A stretch of DNA of 64,000 nucleotides from positions 2,790,001 to 2,854,000 of the forward strand of contig NZ_CP043329.1 of NCBI RefSeq assembly GCF_008195825.1. The letters run 5' to 3'. The DNA is from Pedobacter aquae. Lineage in GTDB: Bacteria; Bacteroidota; Bacteroidia; Sphingobacteriales; Sphingobacteriaceae. Each line of letters starts with the position of its first letter. Position 1 is the stretch's first letter. Shown piece by piece: positions 9,546 to 18,369 of this stretch. The notes below the pieces were generated by a model. It was not told the origin of the DNA. It ran no database searches and saw nothing but the letters and a program-made list of their open reading frames with translations. Made by a program: the position numbers and the translations under genes.

Positions 9546-10313
9546 TTATAGGCTTAACTCTAAAACTATAGGGCAATGGTCAGAATGTTTGGCTTCTGGT
9601 AATATAGAGGCTCTTTTAAGATGAGGCTCTAAGGCTTTGGTAGCTAGGTGGTAATCTATACGCCAGCCTAAATTTTTAGCTCTGGCTCCAGCTCGGTAGC
9701 TCCACCAAGTATAATGGTGCGGGTCTTCATTAAAATATCTAAAAGTATCTATATAGCCACTTTCTATGAATTTCTCCATCCAAGCTCTTTCTTCGGGTAA
9801 AAACCCAGATGAATTAGCGTTAGATTTTGGATTGTGTATATCTATAGCTTTATGGCAAATGTTATAATCGCCGCAAATGATGAGTTTTGGGAACTGCTCT
9901 TTTAATTCTTGTGCGTAAACATAAAAGTCATCCAAAAATTTAAATTTAAAATCCTGACGCTCTTCTCCGCTAGAGCCTGAAGGGAAATAAGCACTCATTA
10001 CAGAAAAATCATCAAAATCTGCTCTTATGGTTCTTCCTTCTGCATCATACTCGGCTATACCGCAACCATACTCAACATGATTGGGTTCTTTTTTACTTAA
10101 AATAGCGGTACCACTATAGCCCTTTTTTTGTGCCGGATACCAATAATGATGATAACCTAATTGTTCTATTAAAAATAAATCTGCTATTTGGTCTGGCGTA
10201 GCTTTTATCTCTTGTAAGCAAACAATATCAGCATTTGTAGCTTGCAACCATGATAACCATTCTTTATTTATAGCTGCTCTTATTCCGTTTACGTTATAGG
10301 ATATAATTTTCAT
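9546..10313 (-). CDS. xth: Exodeoxyribonuclease III (AP endonuclease)
   Basis: 255 residues, normal size for the ExoIII/AP-endonuclease family. Starts MKIISYNVNGIRAA; metal ligand Glu35 in LQEIK, Asn7, the GDYN motif with Asp149 and Asn151, and the C-terminal SDHCP with Asp245/His246 are all present, so the enzyme should be active. It cuts DNA 5' to abasic sites and has 3'-5' exonuclease activity in base-excision repair. It lies 58 nt after the cyclophilin gene on the same strand and may be co-transcribed; that gap holds two copies of a TTGTCTGTTA-type motif. Confidence 0.95.
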   Translation of the reverse strand: MKIISYNVNGIRAAINKEWLSWLQATNADIVCLQEIKATPDQIADLFLIEQLGYHHYWYPAQKKGYSGTAILSKKEPNHVEYGCGIAEYDAEGRTIRADFDDFSVMSAYFPSGSSGEERQDFKFKFLDDFYVYAQELKEQFPKLIICGDYNICHKAIDIHNPKSNANSSGFLPEERAWMEKFIESGYIDTFRYFNEDPHHYTWWSYRAGARAKNLGWRIDYHLATKALEPHLKRASILPEAKHSDHCPIVLELSL

Positions 10314-10371
10314 GATTGTTGTCTGTTATTGGTTGTCTGTTATGAGTTTAAACTAAAAGAGATAAGCTTCT

Positions 10372-11070
10372 TTAAATTTTCAATTTTAGTTTCTTAACTT
10401 CTTTTGGTTTCATAAGCGTCACTTGCATTTTTATGTCTTCTAAAGGTCGGTTATTTCCATCAACCTTTACATCAGCGATAGCGTCTACCATTTCTAATCC
10501 TTTTACAACTTCCCCAAAAACGGTATAATTTCTATCTAGGAAAGGGGTACCACCAATGCTTTTATAAATTTCTCTTTGGTAGGCTGGTATTTTTTTACCT
10601 TCTAATCGATATTGCTCTATCTGATCAAGCTCTTTATCTGTATACTTTTTACCTTGCACAATGTAAAACTGACATGAGCTAGATGCTTTAGCCGGATTGT
10701 TATCTCGGGCAGCAGCCAAAACTCCTCTTTTATGAAAAAGGGTAGTATCAAATTCAGCATCAACACGGTAACCTAAATCTCCTTCGCCTAAAACATCTCC
10801 TGCTTTAGCTGTTTTTGATGTTGGATCTCCGCCTTGTATCATAAAATTCTTAATAACTCGGTGGAAAAGTGTTTGATTAAGCGTTCCATCTTTAACTAAT
10901 TTCAAGAAATTATCTCTATGCTTTGGTGTTTGATTGTACAACATCAAATAAACCTCACCTTTGCTTGTACTAATTTTTACATATTGATTTTTAGGTTTTG
11001 CTGCAAAAAGAAAAGTACTTATACAGATGAAAATGAATATTAAAGAGGTGGTTTTTGATAATTTATACAT
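10372..11070 (-). CDS. Secreted cyclophilin-type peptidyl-prolyl isomerase
   Basis: 232 residues: signal peptide (about 1-23) then a cyclophilin domain with FHRVIKNFMIQGGD and the SSCQFYIV motif, plus an insertion in the middle (QIEQYRLEGKKIP) seen in Bacteroidota cyclophilins. It would catalyse proline isomerisation in the periplasm to help fold exported proteins. The upstream gap is unusual: a 256-bp array of 8-bp repeats begins 2 nt before its ATG, so its leader or promoter lies in repeat DNA or it depends on read-through from the gene at 11325-11672. Confidence 0.93.
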   Translation of the reverse strand: MYKLSKTTSLIFIFICISTFLFAAKPKNQYVKISTSKGEVYLMLYNQTPKHRDNFLKLVKDGTLNQTLFHRVIKNFMIQGGDPTSKTAKAGDVLGEGDLGYRVDAEFDTTLFHKRGVLAAARDNNPAKASSSCQFYIVQGKKYTDKELDQIEQYRLEGKKIPAYQREIYKSIGGTPFLDRNYTVFGEVVKGLEMVDAIADVKVDGNNRPLEDIKMQVTLMKPKEVKKLKLKI

Positions 11071-11072
11071 GT

Positions 11073-11328
11073 TTAGTTTGTTAGGTGGTTAGTTGGTTAG
11101 GTGGTTAGTTGGTTAGGTGGTTAGTTTGTTAGGTGATTAGTTGGTTAGGTGGTTAGTTTGTTAGGTGGTTAGGTGATTAGTTTGTTAGGTGGTTAGTTGG
11201 TTAGGTTATTAGGTGGTTAGGTGATTAGTTGGTTAGGTGGTTAGGTGGTTAGTTGGTTAGGTGGTTAGTTTGTTAGGTGGTTAGGTGATTAGTTTGTTAG
11301 GTGATTAGTTGGTTAGGTGGTTAGTTAC
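11073..11328. repeat. Minisatellite of 32 tandem 8-bp units
   Basis: An uninterrupted, perfectly phased array of 8-bp units. With 1=TTAGGTGG, 2=TTAGTTGG, 3=TTAGTTTG, 4=TTAGGTGA, 5=TTAGGTTA, 6=TTAGTTAC the order is 31212134 21314312 51421121 31434216. The plus strand has no C except in the last unit. Units 9-14 and 23-28 are the same 48 bp (11137-11184 and 11249-11296), showing block duplication. The array fills the whole gap between two genes: it begins 2 nt before the cyclophilin start codon and its last unit contains the stop codon of the 115-residue gene. Confidence 0.97.
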
Positions 11329-11672
11329 AAATCAAATAAATTTTCAAAATAGGAGACAATCAAAGATTTTAAAATCATTTCTTGTTCTAATAAAGTGTAA
11401 TTAGGAATGGGTTTTATTTTTTTCCAATGTGGCCAGCCGTCTTGGTCTAAACCTTCTAACTTGTAAAAACCCATTTCAGAAAATAGACGACAAGTTGCAA
11501 TATGCATCAATTCTTCTTTTTGTCTTTTACTAAACTTTTTTGGGCCTTTTCCTAACTCTTGTACACCAATAAGAAAGAGAATTACTTTCATATCTGGCTT
11601 TTCATTATCAAAATCGCTAGCCAGAATTTGCTGTAACTTATTAAACTTATGATTGATTTCTGCTGGTATCAT
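11325..11672 (-). CDS. Conserved-type small cytosolic protein, function unknown
   Basis: 115 residues, no signal peptide or membrane segment. Mixed charged helical sequence with GVQELGKGPKKFSKRQKEE and a C-terminal aromatic stretch. I do not recognise the family beyond a Bacteroidota-type small hypothetical. The start ATG at 11672 lies 5 nt after a TATCTTTG -7 element, implying a leaderless or nearly leaderless message. Its stop codon is embedded in the last unit of the 8-bp repeat array, and the cyclophilin gene follows on the other side of the array. Confidence 0.75.
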   Translation of the reverse strand: MIPAEINHKFNKLQQILASDFDNEKPDMKVILFLIGVQELGKGPKKFSKRQKEELMHIATCRLFSEMGFYKLEGLDQDGWPHWKKIKPIPNYTLLEQEMILKSLIVSYFENLFDL

Positions 11673-11677
11673 TACAA

Positions 11678-11685
11678 CAAAGATA
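11678..11685 (-). promoter_or_regulatory. Candidate -7 element TATCTTTG
   Basis: Matches TAnnTTTG on the minus strand and ends 5 nt before the ATG at 11672. No TTG is found at the 19-nt distance, so only half of the promoter consensus is seen. Confidence 0.4.
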
Positions 11686-11755
11686 ATTTAATACCTACAA
11701 ATAAAGAGAGAAACTATGTATGATTAATTTTACAAAAACCTGTAATGAAACATTG

Positions 11756-11785
11756 TTGCATGTTATGCGTTAATAACTATATTTG
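11756..11785 (+). promoter_or_regulatory. Bacteroidota-type promoter TTG-N19-TATATTTG
   Basis: TTG at 11756-11758, exactly 19 nt, then TATATTTG at 11778-11785: a full match to the Bacteroidota primary sigma consensus. Predicted transcription start is only a few nt before the ATG at 11798, giving a very short leader, and it drives the small His/Cys protein and TonB receptor operon. Confidence 0.75.
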
Positions 11786-11797
11786 CAGCAGTTTATA

Positions 11798-12118
11798 ATG
11801 ATGAGTAATAAAAAAGGAATAAAGTTATTAAGTTTATTACTGCTAGTAGCAGTAATGCTTTCTGCCATTCCTTTGCACCAGCTATTACATCAGCATCAAA
11901 ACTTAAAAGAGCAAACCCATACTTGCGAGCTGAATAAATATGAGCAACATTGCTGTAAACCTGCAAATGTATTTCATAAAAATGCTGCTCTTCTAAAGCA
12001 AGATTTTTTTCTTTTTGTATTGCAACAAGAAACGGTTTATCACAGGATTTACCAAGATGCTATCATTACAAAAAGCTTATCTTTTTCTAATAAAGCCCCT
12101 CCTTTCTATCTGTCTTAA
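11798..12118 (+). CDS. Small exported His/Cys-rich protein upstream of TonB receptor
   Basis: 106 residues from the ATG at 11798 (a second ATG follows at 11801). An upstream TTG at 11783 is rejected because it falls inside the -7 promoter element. Signal peptide LLSLLLLVAVMLSAI, then a cluster of possible metal ligands: HQLLHQHQ, HTCELNKYEQHCCK. Such small proteins often sit before TonB receptors in Bacteroidota metal-uptake loci, so a metal-binding or sensing role is plausible but not shown. The C-terminal half has no recognisable motif. First gene of an operon with 12159-14459 and 14492-15052. Confidence 0.75.
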   Translation: MMSNKKGIKLLSLLLLVAVMLSAIPLHQLLHQHQNLKEQTHTCELNKYEQHCCKPANVFHKNAALLKQDFFLFVLQQETVYHRIYQDAIITKSLSFSNKAPPFYLS

Positions 12119-12158
12119 AACATCTCTTTAGTTTTTTACAGATAATTTTTTGCACTTA

Positions 12159-14459
12159 ATGAGGTATTTATTAATACTTATTAACCTATTTATTTTTACA
12201 GAATTGAGCTTGGCTCAAAATTGCGACTTCTCCATCTTTGGAACTGTTAAAGATGCTGCAGATGGCAAAGTTTTGCCTGGTGCTAGCATTAAACTGATAA
12301 AAGAAAACCAGGCTACAGTTTCTGAAATTGATGGGCATTTCCACTTTTATAAGTTATGCCCCGGAAATTACACTCTGGAAGTATCTTTTGTAGGTTATAG
12401 CTCAAAAATGGTTGCTATTGATGTTAAAGGAAAAACAGACTTAACCATCAGTTTAGAGCCTTCTTCATCTTTATTGAATACCGTAAAAATTATTGGTTCT
12501 AAAGTTAATGAAACGCCACTGCAAAGTACAGCTAAATTAAAAGACCGTGACTTGGCTTTAACCAGAGGCGAATCTTTAGGCGAATCTCTTAAAAAAATAC
12601 CCGGCTTAAACTCTATTCAAACCGGACCAAGCGTTTCTAAACCCGTGATACATGGCATGCACTCTAACAGGGTATTAATTTTTAATTCGGGAGTGCGTTT
12701 AGAAGGCCAACAATGGGGAAGCGAACATGCACCAGAAGTTGACCCATTTTTAGCTCATGAGATTAAAGTAGTAAAGGGAGCTGCTAGTGTGCAATACGGA
12801 CCAGATGCACTAGGCGGAGTAATTTTAATAGAGCCTGCTTCACTTGACTTTCACAATACATTTAAAGGTGAAGTAGATTTTGCTGCCATGAGTAATAACC
12901 AAATGGGAGCCTTATCTGCCAAAGTTGAAGGTGCTAACAAAACCCATACTTTTGCGTGGCGCTTACAAAGTACCGTAAAACAAGCTGGAAACGCCAAAAC
13001 AGCAGATTATGTTTTAGCAAATACCGCTTTTAGAGAACTTAATGGTTCTTTAACATTAGGTTATCAAAAGGGACATTTAAGTACAGAACTTTTTGCGAGC
13101 TCTTTTAATACTAAATTGGGCATTTTTACAGGCTCTAATATTGGCAGTACTACAGATTTACAAGAAGCTATCCAAAGACCTCGCCCAGATATTATTGGAG
13201 AACGTTCTTATAAAATAGGCAGGCCTTATCAGGATGTGCAACATCAAACTATAAAATTAAAATCAACATATTTATTTGATAAGCTTGGTAAAGCTGGTTT
13301 ACAATATAGCTTTCAGCGTAATATACGCGAGGAATATAGCTTGGTAAGAGCCGCTAGCAGAAGTGGTTACCAATTACAATTTGAACTAAATACTCAGAAT
13401 CTTGATTTATATCTTGAGCATAAACCCATAGGTAATTTTACCGGAAAAGTTGGCCTTACAGGTATGTTTCAACAAAATTTTTATGATGGAAGTTACCTGA
13501 TACCATTTTTTGACAGCTATAATACCGGAGCTTACTTTATAGAAAAATGGTCTAAAAAGCGCTGGGAAATTGAGGCTGGATTAAGGTTCGATTATAAACA
13601 TATGCAGGCTAAATTAAGAGAAGTTCCGCTTGATAATAATAGCCCAATTATTACACCTGCATTTAATTTCAACCAAACAGTAGGTACTTTAGGAAGCTCT
13701 TATTTATTGAAAGAAGGTTTAAAAGTTCATGCTACTATTGCTCAAGCATGGCGTCCGCCTGCAATAAGCGAGTTGTTTATTGATGGGATTGTACAAGCAC
13801 AAGCAGCTTATATTATTGGAGATAGGAATTTAAAGGAAGAATCTTCTTTGAACCTAAGTACTGGAATAAGTAAAACATCGGGTAAACTTACCGGAGATTT
13901 AAACTTTTATTATGATTTTAATCAAGATTATATCTACCTACAACCTACCCAAGAATTAAAACTTACCACCAGAGGCGCTTACCGGGTTTTAAGATATGTA
14001 CAGGTTGATGCTCGCTTTTATGGTACCGATGCTTTTTTAGCGTATCAGCTTCATGATAATTTAAATATTAGCGTAAAATATTCTGGTGTAAGGGCTTATA
14101 ATAAGGCAAACAATAACTTTTTAGAACTTATACCGGCAGATAGAACATCAGCTACTTTGAGCTTTAAAATCCCTGATTTAAAAATCATGAAAAGCAATCT
14201 TTTAGATTTTAATGTACAGCATGTTGCCCAACAAACCAGAGTAAACCCTAATGCAGAACCCTTATTACCACCGGCAGCCTACACACTTTTTGGTGCTGAT
14301 TTTACCAGTAACATCAAATTTGCTAAGCAAATGATTGGTTTAGGCTTAAGTGCACAAAATTTATTTAATAAAAGTTACAGAGACTATTTAAACAACTTCA
14401 GGTATTTTAATGATGACCTCGGACGAAACATCATTGTAAGATTAAACATGAAAATTTAA
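12159..14459 (+). CDS. TonB-dependent receptor, ZnuD-like, probable metal uptake
   Basis: 766 residues from the ATG at 12159; an in-frame TTG at 12150 is less likely because the hydrophobic signal follows MRYLL directly. Signal peptide to about 20, CarboxypepD_reg-like domain (about 20-105), plug (about 110-220) with KPVIHGMHSNRVLIFNSGVR and QWGSEHAPEVDP, then a barrel ending NIIVRLNMKI. The plug motif with HxxxE-type residues resembles the zinc/metal receptor group related to ZnuD rather than SusC. It would import a metal or metal complex across the outer membrane using TonB. The His/Cys-rich protein upstream and His-containing lipoprotein downstream support metal handling; which metal is unknown. 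Confidence 0.85.
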   Translation: MRYLLILINLFIFTELSLAQNCDFSIFGTVKDAADGKVLPGASIKLIKENQATVSEIDGHFHFYKLCPGNYTLEVSFVGYSSKMVAIDVKGKTDLTISLEPSSSLLNTVKIIGSKVNETPLQSTAKLKDRDLALTRGESLGESLKKIPGLNSIQTGPSVSKPVIHGMHSNRVLIFNSGVRLEGQQWGSEHAPEVDPFLAHEIKVVKGAASVQYGPDALGGVILIEPASLDFHNTFKGEVDFAAMSNNQMGALSAKVEGANKTHTFAWRLQSTVKQAGNAKTADYVLANTAFRELNGSLTLGYQKGHLSTELFASSFNTKLGIFTGSNIGSTTDLQEAIQRPRPDIIGERSYKIGRPYQDVQHQTIKLKSTYLFDKLGKAGLQYSFQRNIREEYSLVRAASRSGYQLQFELNTQNLDLYLEHKPIGNFTGKVGLTGMFQQNFYDGSYLIPFFDSYNTGAYFIEKWSKKRWEIEAGLRFDYKHMQAKLREVPLDNNSPIITPAFNFNQTVGTLGSSYLLKEGLKVHATIAQAWRPPAISELFIDGIVQAQAAYIIGDRNLKEESSLNLSTGISKTSGKLTGDLNFYYDFNQDYIYLQPTQELKLTTRGAYRVLRYVQVDARFYGTDAFLAYQLHDNLNISVKYSGVRAYNKANNNFLELIPADRTSATLSFKIPDLKIMKSNLLDFNVQHVAQQTRVNPNAEPLLPPAAYTLFGADFTSNIKFAKQMIGLGLSAQNLFNKSYRDYLNNFRYFNDDLGRNIIVRLNMKI

Positions 14460-14491
14460 CTCAAATTATTAACATTAAAACAAGTAAGAAC

Positions 14492-15052
14492 ATGAAGAAC
14501 AAATTTAAATTTTTAGCTTTTGCAGCCCTATTAGTTGGAAGTATTTCGGCATGTAAAAAAGATGAATTGCCACATGTGCATGAAGAAGAATTAATTACAA
14601 CTGTAACTTTAAGATTTACCAACACAGCCAATGCTAATGATGTGGTAACGGTTACAGCTAGAGACATTGATGGAGATGGTGGAAATGCTCCAGTTATTGG
14701 CGCATTAAACTTACGTCCTAATACAACTTATAATTGGTCTGTAACACAGATTTTAGATGAATCAGAAAGCCCTGCTGAAGATGTCAGAGAAGAAATTGTT
14801 GAAGAAAATTATGAGCATTTATTGGTTTACACGGCTACACCAGCAAACTTAATCACTGTAAATATTACTGATAGAGATAGAAACAATTTACCCGTAGGCT
14901 TAACCGGAACAGCAACCACAACGACTGCCGGAACTGGCACTTTAAGAGTTACTTTAAAACACCAGCCAAATGGTACTAAAAACGGTACAGCTGCTCCTGG
15001 AAGTACTGATTTTGAATTTACTTTCCCTTTAAATGTGGTAAATCCTATTTAA
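14492..15052 (+). CDS. Lipoprotein of the TonB receptor operon
   Basis: 186 residues. Lipoprotein signal with lipobox SISAC (Cys21) followed by KKDELPHVHEEE, an acidic/His patch that could bind metal. The remainder is predicted beta-rich with a GDGGNAPVIGALNLRPNTTY stretch and a second conserved-looking EEIVEENYEHLLVY segment. I cannot name the family with confidence, but this kind of protein travels with metal-type TonB receptors in Bacteroidota. It follows the receptor by 32 nt and is followed by a strong terminator, closing the operon. Confidence 0.8.
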   Translation: MKNKFKFLAFAALLVGSISACKKDELPHVHEEELITTVTLRFTNTANANDVVTVTARDIDGDGGNAPVIGALNLRPNTTYNWSVTQILDESESPAEDVREEIVEENYEHLLVYTATPANLITVNITDRDRNNLPVGLTGTATTTTAGTGTLRVTLKHQPNGTKNGTAAPGSTDFEFTFPLNVVNPI

Positions 15053-15074
15053 TACGAAGATTTTGAAAAACATA

Positions 15075-15107
15075 AAAAAGCCCTAGGATAAAATCTTAGG
15101 GCTTTTT
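15075..15107 (+). terminator. Intrinsic terminator, probably bidirectional
   Basis: 15-bp stem (15075-15089 with 15093-15107, one G-T pair), 3-nt loop, T5 on the plus side and A5 on the other. It lies between convergent genes ending at 15052 and 15132. Confidence 0.85.
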
Positions 15108-15131
15108 GATTTAGAATTACGAATGTTGTGC

Positions 15132-16322
15132 TTAAAAAGCTAATTGGAATTTGGCTGCATAATCACTAGGGTTATCGCCTATAACAGCCTTAAAAGTTTT
15201 ACTAAAAGCACTTCTACTAACAAAACCACATTCCCAAGCTAAAGCTTCTATTGTGCTTTCGCACAAAAAGCCCTCTTGTATTAATTTTATTGCATGCTCC
15301 ATTCTTAATTTATTACGATAGGCAGCAAAACTTAAATTATAGTGCTGATTTAAAAAATATGATAAATGATGAATAGGTATTTCAAGATAGCTTGCCAAAA
15401 CATTAATATCAAAGTTTTGTGATAGATATAACTGTTCATTTTCAAACTTATTGAGCTTATCCTTAAAGATTTCTATATCTAAACCGAATTTTATTTTATC
15501 ATCCTCAGATTTACAAATCTTCAATGCCTGAACATCATTTTTTAAACCTTCTAGCTGTACTTTAGCCTCAAAAAAACCATATAAAGTATTGGGAAAATAA
15601 AAAGGAAGTGCCGATAAGAGTATAAAGCCAACAAATAATACTGTTAAGATTTTTGAATAATGAACGCCTATTATAACGAGACTTAGAGGATAGCAATTTT
15701 GCAACACCAAAAGAAAAGTAGAAAACACTATAGCAGATAAAACTATAAGAAAACTCAAAATCCATTTATTAGTAGTTTTTTGATGCTTCTCTAAACCTTT
15801 ATTTAGTAAAAGAGGCATAAATTTGATCCAAATTAAGGCAAGAGCAAACAGAGACCAAGTATAACGTATCAAAAAATGCTCTTTTAAAGCAAACAGTCCA
15901 TATTGCTTTTCAAATCTATCTGCCGGATTTAAAATAGCATCATTGATGATAGCTATTTTTTCTGTAGCTGGTTTTAAGGAGAATAAGAAAACATCTAGCA
16001 ATGCTAAAAGAAAAGGAATAAAAAGGAGTATATATGATGCCTTCCAAGTAATACTTTTATCTAAGATGCATTTAAAATAGAAGAATATAACCACATGCAT
16101 TAATGCATAAATGGGTAGTGGCCAAACGTAAAACCAAGGTAAATCTTTTAAATACCCAGCTTCAATAACAAAACCTTGAAGCGAATATAAAAATACAATG
16201 AAAAAGAAAATTGATAGTAAAGAATTGGCTTTTTTATCGCCCGCTTTTCTCAGTAATAGGATAGAAACCTTTACTAAACTTAATACAGCAACAATGATTA
16301 AAACTGAACTAAAGAAACCCAT
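15132..16322 (-). CDS. Membrane-bound AraC-family transcriptional regulator
   Basis: 396 residues. The N-terminal 250 residues hold about seven hydrophobic segments (for example VLIIVAVLSLVKVSILLL and IYALMHVVIFFYFK), then a linker and a C-terminal AraC double helix-turn-helix (about 295-390) with ALAWECGFVSRSAFSKTFK and GDNPSDYAAKF. This is the Bacteroidota type with an integral-membrane sensor and cytoplasmic DNA-binding domain. Its signal and targets are unknown. It is convergent with the metal-uptake operon and separated from it by a terminator, so a regulatory link is not indicated by position. Confidence 0.9.
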   Translation of the reverse strand: MGFFSSVLIIVAVLSLVKVSILLLRKAGDKKANSLLSIFFFIVFLYSLQGFVIEAGYLKDLPWFYVWPLPIYALMHVVIFFYFKCILDKSITWKASYILLFIPFLLALLDVFLFSLKPATEKIAIINDAILNPADRFEKQYGLFALKEHFLIRYTWSLFALALIWIKFMPLLLNKGLEKHQKTTNKWILSFLIVLSAIVFSTFLLVLQNCYPLSLVIIGVHYSKILTVLFVGFILLSALPFYFPNTLYGFFEAKVQLEGLKNDVQALKICKSEDDKIKFGLDIEIFKDKLNKFENEQLYLSQNFDINVLASYLEIPIHHLSYFLNQHYNLSFAAYRNKLRMEHAIKLIQEGFLCESTIEALAWECGFVSRSAFSKTFKAVIGDNPSDYAAKFQLAF

Positions 16323-16411
16323 TAAGCCTTATTATTTTGATTATCAGCAGATTAAAAACTAAAAACATCACTTTAAAAAGAGATATTTTATGCTACGATT
16401 TTAATCAAAAT

Positions 16412-16476
16412 AAAAAGGGGCTTTCTCCCTTAAATTAGGCATACCCTTTTAATGTAATCTAAACATTACAAAAGGG
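16412..16476 (-). terminator. Stem-loops downstream of hisS
   Basis: Two hairpins follow the hisS stop codon on the minus strand. The first pairs CCCTTTT (16444-16450) with AAAAGGG (16470-16476) plus an inner GTAAT/ATTAC. The second is a short AAGGG/CCCTT stem (16415-16431) followed by TTTTTATTTTG. The second has the T-run expected of an intrinsic terminator. Confidence 0.5.
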
Positions 16477-16480
16477 AGTC

Positions 16481-17863
16481 TTAAGAAACCATCACTTTTT
16501 TCATTATTTCATCAACGCTTAACTGCTCTTGGGTGCCGCTTTGCATGGTTTTGAAAGTCAATTTTCCGCTTTGCATTTCATCGCCACCAATAACAATAAC
16601 ATAGGGAATGTTTTTGTCATTAGCATATTGCATTTGCTTTTTAATTTTAGCTCCAAATGGGTAAAGCTCTGCATGAATATTTTGTGCTCTTAATGACGCC
16701 AGGAGCGGTAAAGCGTATTTTTCTTCTTCTTTACCAAAAACACATATCAAAACTTTGGTGCTTTCTTGTGTAGTATGAGGGAAAAGGTTTAACTCTTCTA
16801 AAACGTCATAAATTCTATCGGCACCAAAAGAAATACCAGCACCAGTGAGGTTTTGTAAACCAAACATCCCGGTAAGGTCATCATACCTGCCGCCGCCACC
16901 AATAGAACCCATAGCAACTTCGTTGGTTTTAACTTCAAAAATACAGCCTGTGTAATAATTTAAGCCACGGGCAAGTGTTAAATCGAGTTCAATTTTAGCT
17001 TTGTTGAGCTTAAAACTAGCTAGGTAATCAAATACTTCTCTTATTTCTGCAATACCTTTTAAACCACTATCTGATGCTTCTAAAATAGTATCTAATTGCG
17101 CTAATTTTTCTTCGTTAGAGCCAGCTAATAATATGACAGGTTTAAGCGTTTGCAAATCTTCGGCTGTAAAGCCTTTGCTTAGAAGCTCTTTTTCTACCCC
17201 TTCTAAGCCAATTTTATCTAGTTTATCTATCGCAACTGTTAAATCAACAATTTGTGATGGTTTGCCAATAAGTTCTGCAATGCCGGTTAAAATTTTTCGG
17301 TTATTGATTTTGATGGTGAAATCTGTTAAGCCTAGCTTGCTTAAAGCTTCATCGTAAATGCAAATAAACTCGGCTTCATTAAGTAAAGAGTTTGAGCCAA
17401 CCACATCGGCATCACATTGGTAAAACTCGCGGTAACGCCCTTTTTGTGGTCTATCCGCCCGCCATACGGGCTGTATCTGGAATCTTTTAAAAGGAAAAGC
17501 TATTTCGTTTTGATGCATCACCACGTACCTGGCAAATGGTACGGTTAAATCATATCTTAAGGCTTTTTCTGAGATTAGTGGTAATAAGTTTTTAGATGAT
17601 AACTCTTCGCCTTTTTGCTTTAAGCCATCCGCTTTAAGCATATAATCTCCACTATTCAAGATTTTGAAAATCAATTTATCGCCTTCATCGCCATATTTAC
17701 CGGTTAAAGTATCTAAGTTTTCCATCGTCGGCGTTTGTATTTCTTGGTAGCCAAACTTTTTGAAAACGCTTTTAATGGTATCGTAAATATGGTTTCTACG
17801 AATCATTTCTACCGGACCAAAATCTCTTGTACCTTTTGGGATGGATGCTTTAATACTTGCCAT
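16481..17863 (-). CDS. hisS: Histidyl-tRNA synthetase
   Basis: 460 residues, class II synthetase. Motif 1 region near KGTRDFGP, motif 2 with [27 protein letters not shown], the histidine-specific [14 protein letters not shown] and [14 protein letters not shown], and a C-terminal anticodon-binding domain (about 370-455). It charges tRNA-His. The ATG at 17863 is supported by the usual start [13 protein letters not shown]. Single-copy housekeeping gene; next gene upstream on the same strand starts beyond a 55-nt gap. Confidence 0.97.
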   Translation of the reverse strand: MASIKASIPKGTRDFGPVEMIRRNHIYDTIKSVFKKFGYQEIQTPTMENLDTLTGKYGDEGDKLIFKILNSGDYMLKADGLKQKGEELSSKNLLPLISEKALRYDLTVPFARYVVMHQNEIAFPFKRFQIQPVWRADRPQKGRYREFYQCDADVVGSNSLLNEAEFICIYDEALSKLGLTDFTIKINNRKILTGIAELIGKPSQIVDLTVAIDKLDKIGLEGVEKELLSKGFTAEDLQTLKPVILLAGSNEEKLAQLDTILEASDSGLKGIAEIREVFDYLASFKLNKAKIELDLTLARGLNYYTGCIFEVKTNEVAMGSIGGGGRYDDLTGMFGLQNLTGAGISFGADRIYDVLEELNLFPHTTQESTKVLICVFGKEEEKYALPLLASLRAQNIHAELYPFGAKIKKQMQYANDKNIPYVIVIGGDEMQSGKLTFKTMQSGTQEQLSVDEIMKKVMVS

Positions 17864-17918
17864 GCGGCAAAAATAGAAAAAAAGCTTTAGGAAAGCACAG
17901 GCCTAAGCCGATGTTGTT

Positions 17919-18338
17919 TTACTTCAACATATCAGAAAAATACCATTTATCTATGATATTTTGTCTTTCTGCTGGTGTGAGTTTATAAAATTCTGGATTT
18001 TTCTTGATGAAAGTTTTAAGTGCATTTAACTGGTTAAACCAGATTTTGGCATAATCGCCGCCGTTTTTCATTCCGTATTTATTTAGAAACTCGGCATAAC
18101 TTTTCTCATTTTTAAGAATTTTAGCCTCATTAGCCTCTAATTCTTTTACGGCTTCCTTTGAAACCGGAAGTTTAAAATCGACCTTTTTACTTTCAAATTC
18201 TTTTCTTGCTTTAAGGTAAGACATAAAGCTTTCATCCTGATTAAGATAGTAATAAAAGTATTTGATGTCTTTTTCCTGCTTTTGAGCAAAAACTTGTAAG
18301 CCTGCAAATAAGAATAATAGTAAAATGAGATTTTTCAT
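17919..18338 (-). CDS. Small secreted protein, function unknown
   Basis: 139 residues with a clear signal peptide (MKNLILLLFLFAGLQVFA) and a charged, mostly helical mature part rich in Lys and Glu, with NKYGMKNGGDYAKIWFNQL near the middle. No catalytic motif is recognised. It follows the phosphatase gene on the same strand by 31 nt and may share its transcript. Assigned only as a probable periplasmic or secreted protein. Confidence 0.75.
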   Translation of the reverse strand: MKNLILLLFLFAGLQVFAQKQEKDIKYFYYYLNQDESFMSYLKARKEFESKKVDFKLPVSKEAVKELEANEAKILKNEKSYAEFLNKYGMKNGGDYAKIWFNQLNALKTFIKKNPEFYKLTPAERQNIIDKWYFSDMLK

Positions 18339-18369
18339 TAAAGCGCTATTTTTTACAATGCTAAAGCTT

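Noticed and set aside
11073-11328. CRISPR-like array between the cyclophilin and the 115-residue gene
   Set aside because: Units are 8 bp and contiguous with no spacers, and no cas genes are present; it is a minisatellite.
14461-14667. 68-codon frame antisense to the operon lipoprotein
   Set aside because: Overlaps the signal peptide region of a well-supported gene and shows no independent evidence.
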